Origin: Streptomyces sp. CB00455
Lineage (GTDB): Bacteria > Actinomycetota > Actinomycetes > Streptomycetales > Streptomycetaceae
Direction of reading: 5' to 3'
Assembly (NCBI RefSeq): GCF_001905445.1
Contig: NZ_LIVQ01000003.1
Coordinates: 495,353 to 559,352 of the forward strand
Length of the DNA stretch: 64,000 nt
Shown here: positions 36,586-45,052 of the stretch, piece after piece
How positions within the stretch are numbered: the stretch's first letter is position 1
Layout: each line of letters begins with the position of its first letter
The notes under the pieces: generated by a model
Database searches by the model: none
The model's input: the letters and a program-made list of their open reading frames with translations, nothing else
Told to the model about the DNA's origin: nothing
Translations under genes and position numbers: made by a program

Positions 36586-37139
36586 AATCTGCTCGACCGG
36601 GACGCACCCTGAAGGGAATAATCGGGCCGGTGACGTCGACCGAAGCAGCAGCAAGCGCCCTACAGGACCACGCCACTCTCTGGAGCGTGGGAGAAGCCCG
36701 TGCGAGCCACGTGGTCGATGCGGCCTGTGATGCGCTCGTCGCCGGACTCGACACCCCCGGCCTTCGTATCCTTGCCGCCTGCACACGTGCCGAGGCGGAC
36801 TACGACGTCCACGATCTGCTTCCCGCAGCACTCGACGAACTCGGCCTCACCTTCTATTCGCTGGCAAGCGATGCCGGTCAAGAAGCCGCCGCCCGCGCCC
36901 TCGCACGCCGCATGCTCGCTGGCGAGCTGACACCTGGGGAGTTCACTTTCCGGATTCACCGGCGCTACGGACATGGGCTGCCCCTGACTGAGCGCCTCGC
37001 CGAACTCGACGACGAGTACGACGTCCTCGAATACGGCGACAGAACAGTGGACCAGGTCGATGCCGAGTTCAGGGCCGAAGCCCGCCGCCTCGCAGGCGAC
37101 CCCCACGTTCCCGCAGAACCCACGGAGACCCCCAGCTGA
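36582..37139 (+). CDS. Hypothetical protein of an accessory region
   Basis: This 185-residue, Ala/Glu/Asp-rich, largely helical protein resembles small proteins that follow recombinase-like genes in Streptomyces. Segments such as LARRMLAGELTPGEFTFRIH and RTVDQVDAEFRAEARRLAGD suggest a compact helical bundle. ATG 36582 overlaps the stop of the integrase remnant (ATGA), as in an intact pair. GTG 36630 is an alternative start. Composition is less GC-rich than the core genes. Unknown function. Confidence 0.7.
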   Translation: MKSARPGRTLKGIIGPVTSTEAAASALQDHATLWSVGEARASHVVDAACDALVAGLDTPGLRILAACTRAEADYDVHDLLPAALDELGLTFYSLASDAGQEAAARALARRMLAGELTPGEFTFRIHRRYGHGLPLTERLAELDDEYDVLEYGDRTVDQVDAEFRAEARRLAGDPHVPAEPTETPS

Positions 37140-37627
37140 TGCACACGGACCGACCCGCGGGTTCCCGCTGAACAGGCTTCAGTTTCCCTGAACCCACGGG
37201 GCTCTCCGGGTGTGAGTAGTTGCGGTACAGAAAGTGCCGTTGAGATTGATCACGGTCCGGCTGGCGTCGGAGTGACCGGGTCCGGCCTCGGGGTCGACGG
37301 AACCGTGGTTGGCGCTGCGATCATGACCTCGGATGGTCCGGAGGGGGCCGGCCGTGTCCTTCCGGCCACCCTCCCCGTTGGTCGGTTCGACGCATGTTGG
37401 GTTGACCCCTCGTCGGGCCCGTGCAGTCCGCGGCTGCTTCCTTCGCGGCGCGCTCCGCCGCCAGGCCCCCGACGTGCCCAGGCGTGGCTACGATCGTTGT
37501 TCGGAAGGCAATCGCATACCGACACGAATCGAGGGATCATGCCGATCCAGCAGGCCTACATCGTGAGCTATAGGGCGCGTCATGCCTGGACCTTGGCAAC
37601 CGGTACGACCCGCACTTTCGCAACAGG

Positions 37628-37721
37628 TTGAGTCTGCTGCATCGTGGTGCCCTGCGAGAGGCGTTGGCGGAACTGTCCAGCTTTGAGGGCGAGTTCTACT
37701 CCTGCCTGACCGCTCGTTCGG
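37628..37721 (+). pseudogene. N-terminal fragment of a transposase
   Basis: The reading frame LLHRGALREALAELSSFEGE followed by FYSCLTARS matches the start of a common Streptomyces transposase family (FR-E-x-Y-x-CLTAR near the N-terminus). It then breaks into unrelated sequence. Only about 30 codons remain. The surrounding 37140-38116 contains no intact gene that I can support. Confidence 0.5.
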
Positions 37722-38116
37722 GGCGACGCCCCGCGCCCGCACCTACGATGGCCGCTGAACGCCCGCGTCAACGGTCAAGGGGGCGGCTGCCTGCGAAGGA
37801 CAGGAAACGGGCACAGGACGCTGGGCATGGAGGGGCGCCCGGGAGTGGCCGTGGGGAGGGAACGCGCGGCGAAGCCGCCATGTGAAAGCTGGTAGCGGCT
37901 TCGGAGGCGATCAGAGTCCCCACGCTCTGACCTGGGCCGCTGGTCTCCCCGGGCTGCAGGATGAGGCCGTAAATCGTGATCCCTGTCAGGGTTTCTCTCT
38001 CTGTCTCCCTCGCGCGGGGGAGATGGCTCATTCTCGGGTATGAAGACCGGGCGCGGGTGCCGGCGTGATGGTGAACGCATGACGAGCTTCTCTGACCTGA
38101 GCCAGGTGCCGGGCGC

Positions 38117-38653
38117 ATGAACGCGAAGGCGATAGAAGCCGCCGCTCGGCGGTGGCGGCCGGCGCGCCACCCGACCGCGGTGACCCGCACATGGGCCTGG
38201 CCCGCCTACATGTCCGTACTCGCCCAACTGGTCTATGCGGGGGAGAAGGGCTCCTATGCGGCGCAGGGTCGCCTGGGCATTCCCGGTGGGCCGTTGGTGA
38301 GCGCCTCGCAATATGCCGAGACTTCTGATGTCGCGCTCACCCAGTGGACGCTGGCCCTACTTGGTCTGTTGTCTGCCGCAATCGCGCTCGCCGCCGTACG
38401 GCCGTGGGGCGGTCTGGCACCGCGCCCGCTGCTGCTCCTTGGGCTGTGGGCAACGGGTGCTCTGGCGGCGGTCAGCCAAATCCACGTGGTACGGGACGTC
38501 CTCTTTCCCACCGGTCCGGGGGGATGGTCGGTGTGGGCTGCTGTTCAGGGAGGCGCCGGCCTCTGCCTCTGGCTGGCCACGGCCTGGATCTTCACTCTCC
38601 GTCTGGGATGCGACACCACAGCCGTGGCGAACACGGGGCGGGATCCGGGGTGA
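38117..38653 (+). CDS. Four-helix membrane protein, first of a paralogous pair
   Basis: The 178-residue product has about four membrane helices (for example TLALLGLLSAAIALAAVRPW and LLLLGLWATGALAAVSQIHV) and a first loop with YAGEKGSYAAQGRLGIPGG. It resembles DUF3995-like proteins with an E-K-x-Y/W-x-LGG-type loop. It overlaps the next gene (GTGA) and shares the layout RPWG...RPLLLLGLW with it, so the two are probably ancient duplicates acting together. Confidence 0.72.
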   Translation: MNAKAIEAAARRWRPARHPTAVTRTWAWPAYMSVLAQLVYAGEKGSYAAQGRLGIPGGPLVSASQYAETSDVALTQWTLALLGLLSAAIALAAVRPWGGLAPRPLLLLGLWATGALAAVSQIHVVRDVLFPTGPGGWSVWAAVQGGAGLCLWLATAWIFTLRLGCDTTAVANTGRDPG

Positions 38654-39204
38654 AGGAGGCGGTGGAGACGCGGACTGCGATGGACCGCGCTTTGTCAGTA
38701 CGGCGATGGGCCGCTTACGCGACCTGTGCATGGAGCCTCGCTGGCTATGGAACTCTGAAACTCTATTGGGCGTTGGGCGGTACGGCGCTCACCTCCACTG
38801 CCCCCTTGCCGCGTTCGGCCCGTGAGGAGCTCGTCGCGCAAACTCCCGGCACCATCGCCGGTCACTGGATATCGGTGGGCCTCGTCGTCTTGGGTGTATT
38901 GGCGGTGCTCGTTACCCTGCGGCCCTGGGGACGTACGCTGCCCCGCCGGCTTTTGACCGTACCGATGTGGGTCATCGGATGTCTCATGGTGTTGCGGGCG
39001 TGTGGCGCGCTGGGTTTTGGATTCATCGGTGACGTCATGGTGTTGACGGGCAGCGTTCACGTGGCTCCGTCCGACGTGGAGATCGCGCGCCATCTGTCCC
39101 GTGTGGACCTGCTGCTCTGGTCACCCTACTTCCTGGTCTGGGGCCTGCTGTGGGGTGCAACCGCATGGGCCACCCCCATGCGCCCAGCTCGCAGCCGTCC
39201 GTAA
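38650..39204 (+). CDS. Four-helix membrane protein, second of the pair
   Basis: This 184-residue protein has the same plan as its neighbour. A first helix with loop YGTLKLYWALGGTALTS is followed by three more helices (ISVGLVVLGVLAVLVTLRPW; WVIGCLMVLRACGALGFGFI). GTG 38650 overlaps the upstream TGA. ATG 38680 is another possible start. Unknown function. Confidence 0.72.
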   Translation: MKEAVETRTAMDRALSVRRWAAYATCAWSLAGYGTLKLYWALGGTALTSTAPLPRSAREELVAQTPGTIAGHWISVGLVVLGVLAVLVTLRPWGRTLPRRLLTVPMWVIGCLMVLRACGALGFGFIGDVMVLTGSVHVAPSDVEIARHLSRVDLLLWSPYFLVWGLLWGATAWATPMRPARSRP

Positions 39205-39530
39205 GCCCGGGGCGTCAGGCAGACCGACCGCAAAGCCGGCAGGGACCGGACGATTGCCCCGGGTCGTAAGCCCCCGGCCGGGCGTTCCAGTTCCTGCCCC
39301 TGGACGGGCTGTCCGGCTGGAACAGGAGGAAGCCGGCCTCGGCCGTCGGCTGCTGTCTATCCCCTTGCGGCCAGGTCATCTCTGACGCCTGCCTGGGCGG
39401 GTACACGAGCCGCGCCTTCCTGGACATCGGTCCCGCTACCCGGCCTGTTCGACCAGGCCTGCCGGGGCTGCTCACTCGGCGTAGGTGCCTCTGGCGGGTT
39501 GATCGCTTGAGCGCGCCACGCCCATGCACT
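39205..39530. other. Intergenic region without supported gene
   Basis: Neither strand shows a frame with convincing coding bias or homology here. The composition is intermediate between the core chromosome and the accessory genes around it. Confidence 0.5.
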
Positions 39531-39534
39531 ATCT

Positions 39535-39561
39535 TGAACATGTTCAGTTGAACGCGTTCAA
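39535..39561. promoter_or_regulatory. Two adjacent palindromes TGAACATGTTCA and TTGAACGCGTTCAA
   Basis: Perfect palindromes at 39535-39546 and 39548-39561 have centres 14 bp apart. The second fits TNNAACNNGTTNNA exactly. They lie 11 bp before the GTG of the next gene, over or just after a TATCTT hexamer (39530-39535), so a repressor bound there would block transcription. Confidence 0.65.
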
Positions 39562-39571
39562 AGGGGGAAGC

Positions 39572-40264
39572 GTGTCCGAAGTGCAGAAGGTGTCGGCCCG
39601 GCAGACGGGGTGGGCCGTGGCGGCTGTGGTGGTCGCCGCGGCCGTGACCGTGGGCGGATTGATCATGTTCTTCGCGGTCGCCGAGCTCTTCGTGTTCACC
39701 GCGTTGGCGGTGACGATCCCGCTCCAACTGCGCAAACATCCCAAGGCCTTTGCTCGCACGTGCATCTTCCTGAGCTCCGGGCTGCTGGTCTGGGGGGTGT
39801 TCGGCCTGCTCGTCGGTATGTTTCTGTTCCTACCTGCAGCCGTACTGCTCCTGTTCGCAGCCCTCGCTGACGCCGATAACCGTCCGGGAGGATGGTGGGT
39901 CGCGGCTTCCCCGATCGCAGCCGCGCTCGCCCTGGCATTGGCTTTTGCCGTGCCGTCGCACTCCGGGAACGAGCAGACATTCAAGTACGCCTTCTACGCG
40001 AACCTCGACTCCGTCAGCCGGCTTCACGACCCCCTCTTCAATAAGCGCAAGGAGCGGCTCAAGGAGTTCGGGGCGACGAACGTGTCCTTCACCGAGAAGG
40101 AAGAGGGCCGGCTCATGCTGACGGTGCAGGTGCCCGAGGAATTTCACGGACAGGTCAGGCACAAGCTCGAGTGGGAGATCATGGATATCTCAGGAGTCGT
40201 CGCTCTGTGCTATGGCACCTACGACGCCTCCCAGCAAGCGACCTGCGAGCCTGAACGGATTTAG
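39572..40264 (+). CDS. Membrane protein with C-terminal soluble domain
   Basis: The 230-residue protein has about five membrane helices in residues 10-145 and a C-terminal domain of about 85 residues (FKYAFYANLDSVSRLHDPLF; EGRLMLTVQVPEEFHGQ). GTG 39572 has GGGGGAAGC directly upstream and is preferred to the ATG at 39524, which lies before the palindromes. No family recognised. The tandem palindromes suggest tight control by a TetR-type repressor encoded elsewhere. Confidence 0.72.
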   Translation: MSEVQKVSARQTGWAVAAVVVAAAVTVGGLIMFFAVAELFVFTALAVTIPLQLRKHPKAFARTCIFLSSGLLVWGVFGLLVGMFLFLPAAVLLLFAALADADNRPGGWWVAASPIAAALALALAFAVPSHSGNEQTFKYAFYANLDSVSRLHDPLFNKRKERLKEFGATNVSFTEKEEGRLMLTVQVPEEFHGQVRHKLEWEIMDISGVVALCYGTYDASQQATCEPERI

Positions 40265-40632
40265 CCGACGCCACTCACGGGCGCGACTGCGGCCTCTGTG
40301 GAGGCTCCGAACGGCCAGAACGAAGACGGCCGCTCTCGGTTTCCGGTGCGGTGACTCCGCCCATTTGTGGTGAGTCGACTGCGACCGAACTCTATGGGCT
40401 GGTGGGTGCGGTCACTGAGCGCTGGCGCAGGGCTGCGAAGTCGGCTTGGGCCGCTTCGACGGCCTCGGGGTACGCCTGGGCCTTGTGGTGTTCGGCGAGG
40501 GCCCGGTAGACGCTCGCGACGGAAGGGCTCTGCCCCGCCACATAGCCGCGCACGGGGCCGTCGACGAAGGTGAAGGCGTGCGGGTAACACCTCCGGCCAG
40601 GCCAGATTCTTCTGTGGGGAACAGCGGCATTC

Positions 40633-40923
40633 GTGTTCGGCGCACCCGTGGGACTCATGGGGAACGTAGCCCGAACGCCCGGAGTGGGTGGCCTTCTGTT
40701 CCGTCTGGTTGTTCCTCTCACCGCCTTCTTCGAGGCGACTCAGCGATTGAGCGTGGAGGCGGACTCGGAGGGGGCGGTTTTCGCTCTGACCTGGAACGTA
40801 ACGCGCGTTGCGGCATGCGTCGCCGCCGTCGCTCTCATCGGGCACACCGTGTGGAGCTGGCGCGCCCGGCGTAGCCGAGCCGCCGGGTCGAGGGAAGCGG
40901 CCGCGCCTGCAAGGCGCCTTTGA
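40633..40923 (+). CDS. Possible small membrane protein (may be a fragment)
   Basis: The 96-residue frame has two hydrophobic stretches (VGGLLFRLVVPLTAFFEATQ and NVTRVAACVAAVALIGHTVW) and a basic tail. The frame continues upstream with LLWGTAAFV to a stop at 40585, so the true start may be earlier or lost. GTG 40633 is arbitrary. On the opposite strand at about 40392-40601 is a charged helical frame that I cannot identify. Confidence 0.4.
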   Translation: MFGAPVGLMGNVARTPGVGGLLFRLVVPLTAFFEATQRLSVEADSEGAVFALTWNVTRVAACVAAVALIGHTVWSWRARRSRAAGSREAAAPARRL

Positions 40924-41006
40924 CCCAGCGGGGAAGGCCCGTGATCCGGGGTGCCGCCCCGCAATCTCGGTGGACAGGGTCGGCGGGCTGTTCGATAGTC
41001 CCGCCC

Positions 41007-41381
41007 ATGGCTTCTCTCGTACGACACATCACAGTCGACTGCTCCGACGCCTACGGCCTCGGGCAGTTCTGGGCCGCCGTCCTGGACGGCTCTCTCGCCG
41101 ACGACGACTTCCCCGGGGACCCCGAGGCGCTGGTCACGGCGCCCGGCTCGACGCTGCTCTTCGTGACGGTTCCCGATGCCAAGAGCGTCAAGAACCGTGT
41201 GCACGTGGACCTACAGCCACAGGACCGCACGCGCGACGAGGAGGTGGAGCGCATCGTCGCCCTGGGCGCCACCGTCGTCGGCGACCACCGGAGGCCGGAC
41301 GGGACCGGGTGGGTGACGCTCGCCGACCCCGAGGGCAACGAGTTCTGCGTCGAGCGGAGCGCCGCCGAAAGGGCGAAGTGA
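41007..41381 (+). CDS. VOC family (glyoxalase-like) protein
   Basis: This 124-residue single-domain glyoxalase-fold protein shows IDCSDAYGLGQFWA-type opening (here VDCSDAYGLGQFWAAVLDG), KNRVHVDLQPQDR and LADPEGNEFCVE, the usual pattern of the Glyoxalase_6 group in Streptomyces. Metal ligands are only partly conserved. GATAGT 7 nt before ATG 41007 may be a leaderless -10. Confidence 0.88.
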   Translation: MASLVRHITVDCSDAYGLGQFWAAVLDGSLADDDFPGDPEALVTAPGSTLLFVTVPDAKSVKNRVHVDLQPQDRTRDEEVERIVALGATVVGDHRRPDGTGWVTLADPEGNEFCVERSAAERAK

Positions 41382-41678
41382 GCCCCGGCGGACCCCCGCT
41401 GCGACGGGACGGCCCGGGCTGACGCCGGTCGGCACGATGGCCGCCGGCCAGCCGCCGCCAGGTGTGTGCCGGAGCCCCGATGACCGGCCCGGCCGGAACG
41501 CCGGGATCCCGCCCGGCCGGTTGGGGCGGGGGTGGGTGTGTGTCGGGGTGATCCCCGCAGGGTGCCGAACGCAAGGTGCCTGCGCTTTCCGACCCCTGGA
41601 AACGTTCGGCGCCCGAGGAGACGCCCCGGCGCGCGCCCGCCCCCGCCGCAACCCGCCCCCGCCGACCCCGCAGCGCGG

Positions 41679-41744
41679 CGCAGCCAACCGGCCCGAGCGG
41701 CGCAGCCAACCGGCCCGAGCGGCGCAGCCAACCGGCCCGAGCGG
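41679..41744. repeat. Three tandem copies of a 22-bp unit
   Basis: The unit CGCAGCCAACCGGCCCGAGC plus GG occurs at 41679, 41701 and 41723 without change. It lies in the 41382-41768 gap, just after the ferredoxin gene end. Nothing else is seen in that gap. Confidence 0.9.
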
Positions 41745-41768
41745 CCCGCGCAGCGAGCCGCCCCGTCG

Positions 41769-42002
41769 CTATTCCTCCGGCGGGAAGACCGGTTCGCCCG
41801 TGGCGGCCAGCGTGATCAGGATGGCCTCCACCGGGCAGCCTTCGGCCGCCGTGAGGATCGGTTCGTTCGCGTCCGACTGCGGGGTGCGGGGGTGGGACTG
41901 GCGCGCCGAGTCCAGGACGAAGCCGTCCGGGGCGTGGTTCACGCACATGCCCGAGCCGATGCAGACCCCCCGGTCCACCTCGACCTGCCAGCGGTCACCC
42001 AT
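41769..42002 (-). CDS. [3Fe-4S]-type ferredoxin
   Basis: The 77-residue protein has CIGSGMC (14-20) and a later CP (56-57), the three-cysteine pattern of P450-partner ferredoxins (C-x5-C...CP). It would pass electrons to a monooxygenase, although the adjacent gene is an aldehyde dehydrogenase and no P450 is beside it. The CYP125-like enzyme at 53.8 kb is a possible partner. ATG 42002 shares one base with the upstream TGA. Confidence 0.92.
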   Translation of the reverse strand: MGDRWQVEVDRGVCIGSGMCVNHAPDGFVLDSARQSHPRTPQSDANEPILTAAEGCPVEAILITLAATGEPVFPPEE

Positions 42003-43480
42003 CAGGCACCCGCCTCGCCCGCACCCGGCGCATACGTCGCCGGAAGGTGGATCATCTTGTGCTCCAGGTACTCGCTCAGCCCCTCCGGGCCGAACTCCCG
42101 TCCCAGGCCGCTGTTCTTGTAGCCGCCGAAGGGGCCCAGCATGTCCAGGCTGAAGGTGTTCACGTTGAAGGTGCCGGTGCGCACCCGCCGGGCGAAGTCG
42201 ATGCCGTGCCCGGCGTCTGCCGTCCAGACGCTGCCGCTCAGGCCGAACTCCGAGTCGTTGGCCACCCGTACCGCCTCGGCCTCGTCCCCGTAGGGGATCA
42301 GGCAGACGACCGGGCCGAAGATCTCCTCACGGGCGATCCGCATGGAGTTGTCCACGTCGCCGAAGAGGGTGGGCTCCACGTACCAGCCCCGTTCCAGGCC
42401 CGCCGGTCGGCCGCCGCCCGCCAGGACCTTGGCGCCGTCCTCCTGGCCGATCCGGATGTAATCGAGGGATCGCTGCTGCTGCCGCCGCGCCACCAGCGGT
42501 CCGAGCTGGGTCGCCGGGTCGAGGGGGTCGCCGACCACCAGGGCGCCCGCCGCGGCCGCGAGGGCCTCGGCCACTTCCCCGTACCGGCTGCGCGGCGCGA
42601 GGACGCGTGTCTGGGCCACGCACGCCTGGCCGTTGTTCATCCAGGCGGCCGGGACGATCCCGGCGACGGCGGTGTCCAGGTCGGCGTCCGGGAGGATCAC
42701 GGCGGCGGACTTGCCTCCGAGTTCCAGGGTGACGCGGGTGAGGTTGCGCGCGGCGACCTCCATCACGCGCCGGCCGGCGGCGACCGAGCCGGTGAAGGCG
42801 ACCTTGTCGATGCCGGGGTGTCCCACCAGGTACTCGCTGACCTCGCGGTCGGCGGGCAGGATCGACAGCACGCCCTCCGGGACGCCGGCCTCGCGTGCGA
42901 TGTCGGCCAGGATGTAGGAGTCGAGGGGGGATTCCGGGGAGGGCTTCAGGATGACGGTGCAGCCGCTGAGCAGCGCCGGCGCCAGCTTGGCCGCGGCCAC
43001 GAACTGCGGGACGTTCCACGGGATGACCGCGGCGACGACCCCGACGGGCTCGCGGCGCACCAGGATGGGGCCGAGCGCTCCCTGGCGGTGCTCCTCGTAG
43101 GGGTAGGCGCGGGCGACGGTGATCGCGGCGTCGTAGACCATCACCGGGCCGAGGGCCTGGGCGAGGACGCTCCAGGAGTACGGCGAGCCGTTCTGGGAGC
43201 TGATGGAGCGGGCGATCTCCTCGTGCCGGACGGCGATGGCGTCCTTGATGCGCGTCACGACGGCGATGCGCTCGTCGAGCGGCATCCGGGGCCACGGGCC
43301 CTCGTCGAAGGCCTTCCGGGCGGCCTCCACCGCCCGGTCGACGTCGGCTTCGCAGGCGTGCGGGACGGAGCCGATGACCTGCTCGGTGTGGGGGGAGACG
43401 ACCCGGATCGTGTCGTTGCCCACCGGATCCGCCCATTCCCCGCCGATGAACAGCTGTCCGTGTTCCACGAGCTCGGTCAT
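42002..43480 (-). CDS. NAD-dependent aldehyde dehydrogenase
   Basis: This 492-residue ALDH-superfamily protein has the catalytic Glu in VTLELGGKSAAV (about 256) and the nucleophile in NNGQACVAQTR (about 289). The start is ATG 43480 with AGGAGG 8 nt upstream. Actinobacterial homologues oxidise hydrophobic aldehydes. It forms an operon with the ferredoxin. A conspicuous palindrome at 43510-43527 lies in its promoter region. Confidence 0.92.
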   Translation of the reverse strand: MTELVEHGQLFIGGEWADPVGNDTIRVVSPHTEQVIGSVPHACEADVDRAVEAARKAFDEGPWPRMPLDERIAVVTRIKDAIAVRHEEIARSISSQNGSPYSWSVLAQALGPVMVYDAAITVARAYPYEEHRQGALGPILVRREPVGVVAAVIPWNVPQFVAAAKLAPALLSGCTVILKPSPESPLDSYILADIAREAGVPEGVLSILPADREVSEYLVGHPGIDKVAFTGSVAAGRRVMEVAARNLTRVTLELGGKSAAVILPDADLDTAVAGIVPAAWMNNGQACVAQTRVLAPRSRYGEVAEALAAAAGALVVGDPLDPATQLGPLVARRQQQRSLDYIRIGQEDGAKVLAGGGRPAGLERGWYVEPTLFGDVDNSMRIAREEIFGPVVCLIPYGDEAEAVRVANDSEFGLSGSVWTADAGHGIDFARRVRTGTFNVNTFSLDMLGPFGGYKNSGLGREFGPEGLSEYLEHKMIHLPATYAPGAGEAGA

Positions 43481-43509
43481 GGCAGATGCCTCCTGCGGCT
43501 TGGCGTCCC

Positions 43510-43527
43510 AGAACTGATACCAGTTCT
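43510..43527. promoter_or_regulatory. Inverted repeat AGAACTG-n4-CAGTTCT
   Basis: Perfect 7-bp arms lie 30 bp upstream of the aldehyde dehydrogenase start. The minus strand also contains TAGAACTGGTATCA (43528-43515), one mismatch from the KstR consensus, but the arm spacing differs. It could be a site of another TetR protein. Confidence 0.55.
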
Positions 43528-43651
43528 AGTTGGAGGAGTCCACGGCCAGGACGGAACAGCCGGTGACAGCCGACGACTGGTCAGGAAACCCCTACAGTGG
43601 TCGACTTGGGCACCCGGTGGAACAGGTTCTTGTCAGCGGACAGGGGGGCTC

Positions 43652-44722
43652 ATGTCACAGGACACGTCACAGGTGACCGACCACGGCGGCGGGGTGTGGG
43701 CCGTCAAGGTCCCCATCCCCGACAACCCCCTCGGGCACACCCTCGTCCACGTCCTCGACACCGACCGCGGCCCGGTCCTGGTCGACACCGGCTGGGACGA
43801 CCCCGCCTCCTGGGACGCCCTCGTCTCCGGGCTCGCCACCCTCGGCACCTCCGTCGCCGACGTCCACGGCGTGGTCATCACCCACCACCACCCCGACCAC
43901 CACGGCCTGTCCGGCCGGGTCCGCGGGGCGTCCGGCGCCTGGATCGCCATGCACGCCGCCGACACCGAGGTCGTCGTACGGACCCGCTCCGCCGAACCGG
44001 GAGTCTGGTTCGACTACATGAGCGAGAAGCTCGCGGCCGCCGGCGCCCCCGAGGAGCACATCGCCCCCCTGCGCGCCGCCCGCGCGAGCGGCCGCCTGCG
44101 CACCCTGCCCGGTCTGCGCGCCGCCGTCCCCGACCGGGAGATCGTCCCCGCCGAGCTGCTCCCCCTCGCCGGACGCCGGCTGCGCGCGATCTGGACCCCG
44201 GGCCACACCCCCGGCCACGTCTGCCTGCACCTGGAGGAGGAGCACCCCGCGCAGCTCCCCGGCCACGGCCGCCTCTTCTCCGGGGACCACCTGTTGCCCG
44301 GGATCTCCCCGCACATCGGCTTGTACGAAGCCCCGGACGAGAACGGCGTCACCCGGGTCACCGACCCGCTCGGCGACTACCTCGACTCCCTCGAACGCAT
44401 CGGCCGCCTGGAGCCCGCCGAGGTGCTCCCGGCCCACCAGCACGCCTTCACCGACGCCCCCGCCCGCGTGCGGGAACTGCTGGAGCACCACGAGGAGCGG
44501 CTCGCCGGCCTGTGGGGGCTGCTGGCCGAGCCGCTGACACCGTGGGGACTGGCCGAGCGGATGGAGTGGAACCGGCCCTGGGAGCAGATCCCGTACGGCT
44601 CCCGCAACATCGCCGTCTCCGAAGCGGAAGCCCACCTTCGGCGACTGGTGAAGCAGGGGCGGGCGGAGGCGGTCCCGGGGACCGACCCGGTCGCATACCG
44701 GGCGGTGCAGCACCCCCGGTAG
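43652..44722 (+). CDS. MBL-fold metallo-hydrolase
   Basis: The 356-residue protein has the metal motif THHHPDHHG (about 77-85), a later WTPGHTPGH and FSGDHLLPG, then a C-terminal winged-helix-like region (EPLTPWGLAERM...HLRRLVKQGRAEAV). The layout matches LACTB2-like hydrolases. Divergent from the aldehyde dehydrogenase operon. The true substrate is not evident. Confidence 0.9.
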   Translation: MSQDTSQVTDHGGGVWAVKVPIPDNPLGHTLVHVLDTDRGPVLVDTGWDDPASWDALVSGLATLGTSVADVHGVVITHHHPDHHGLSGRVRGASGAWIAMHAADTEVVVRTRSAEPGVWFDYMSEKLAAAGAPEEHIAPLRAARASGRLRTLPGLRAAVPDREIVPAELLPLAGRRLRAIWTPGHTPGHVCLHLEEEHPAQLPGHGRLFSGDHLLPGISPHIGLYEAPDENGVTRVTDPLGDYLDSLERIGRLEPAEVLPAHQHAFTDAPARVRELLEHHEERLAGLWGLLAEPLTPWGLAERMEWNRPWEQIPYGSRNIAVSEAEAHLRRLVKQGRAEAVPGTDPVAYRAVQHPR

Positions 44723-44799
44723 CCCGACGGCGGCTCCTCACCGGCCCGCGCCGCCCCGGGCCGGTAAGGGGCGCTGGGGGCCGGCGCCACCGGACCCGT

Positions 44800-45000
44800 G
44801 AGCTACGGGCCGGTAGAGTGAAGCAGTCGTCCACACTTCCGTACGGGGGGAAGCCGGTGCGATTCCGGCGCTGACCCGCAACCGTGACCCGCCCGGCACC
44901 GCCGTGCGCGAAGCCGGATTGCCCCGTGGCGGAGGTGCGCGGCTCGTGCCGTCGGGGCCCCCGGCGGCCGGCACCGTCGAGGTAAACGGAGCCGGAGCCC
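44800..45000 (+). ncRNA. Cobalamin riboswitch
   Basis: The segment holds the B12-box arrangement GCCGGTGCGATTCCGGC followed by GCTGACCCGCAACCGTGA (about 44854-44888), an upstream GGTAGAGTG-type helix and a downstream GAAGCCGGATTGCC. It lies 50-250 nt before the five-gene ECF operon starting at 45053. When adenosyl- or other cobalamin is bound it should reduce expression of that operon. Confidence 0.92.
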
Positions 45001-45052
45001 GGTGCCTGCGCGTGCCTGCCTCCTGCTCCCCCGCACGAGAGGCACCCGCCCC

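Noticed and set aside
37212..37631. Plus-strand 139-codon frame in the accessory region
   Set aside because: No homology, no ribosome-binding site, changing composition along its length. Probably scrambled remnant DNA.
40392..40721. Minus-strand 109-codon frame with a charged helical end (YRALAEHHKAQAYPEAVEAA)
   Set aside because: The C-terminal part looks protein-like, but the N-terminal part does not and overlaps the other strand's membrane-like frame. It may be a fragment, but I cannot support a gene.
42047..43650. Plus-strand extension of the MBL hydrolase upstream over the aldehyde dehydrogenase
   Set aside because: The upstream part is antisense shadow. The MBL fold begins after ATG 43652, which has its own ribosome-binding site.
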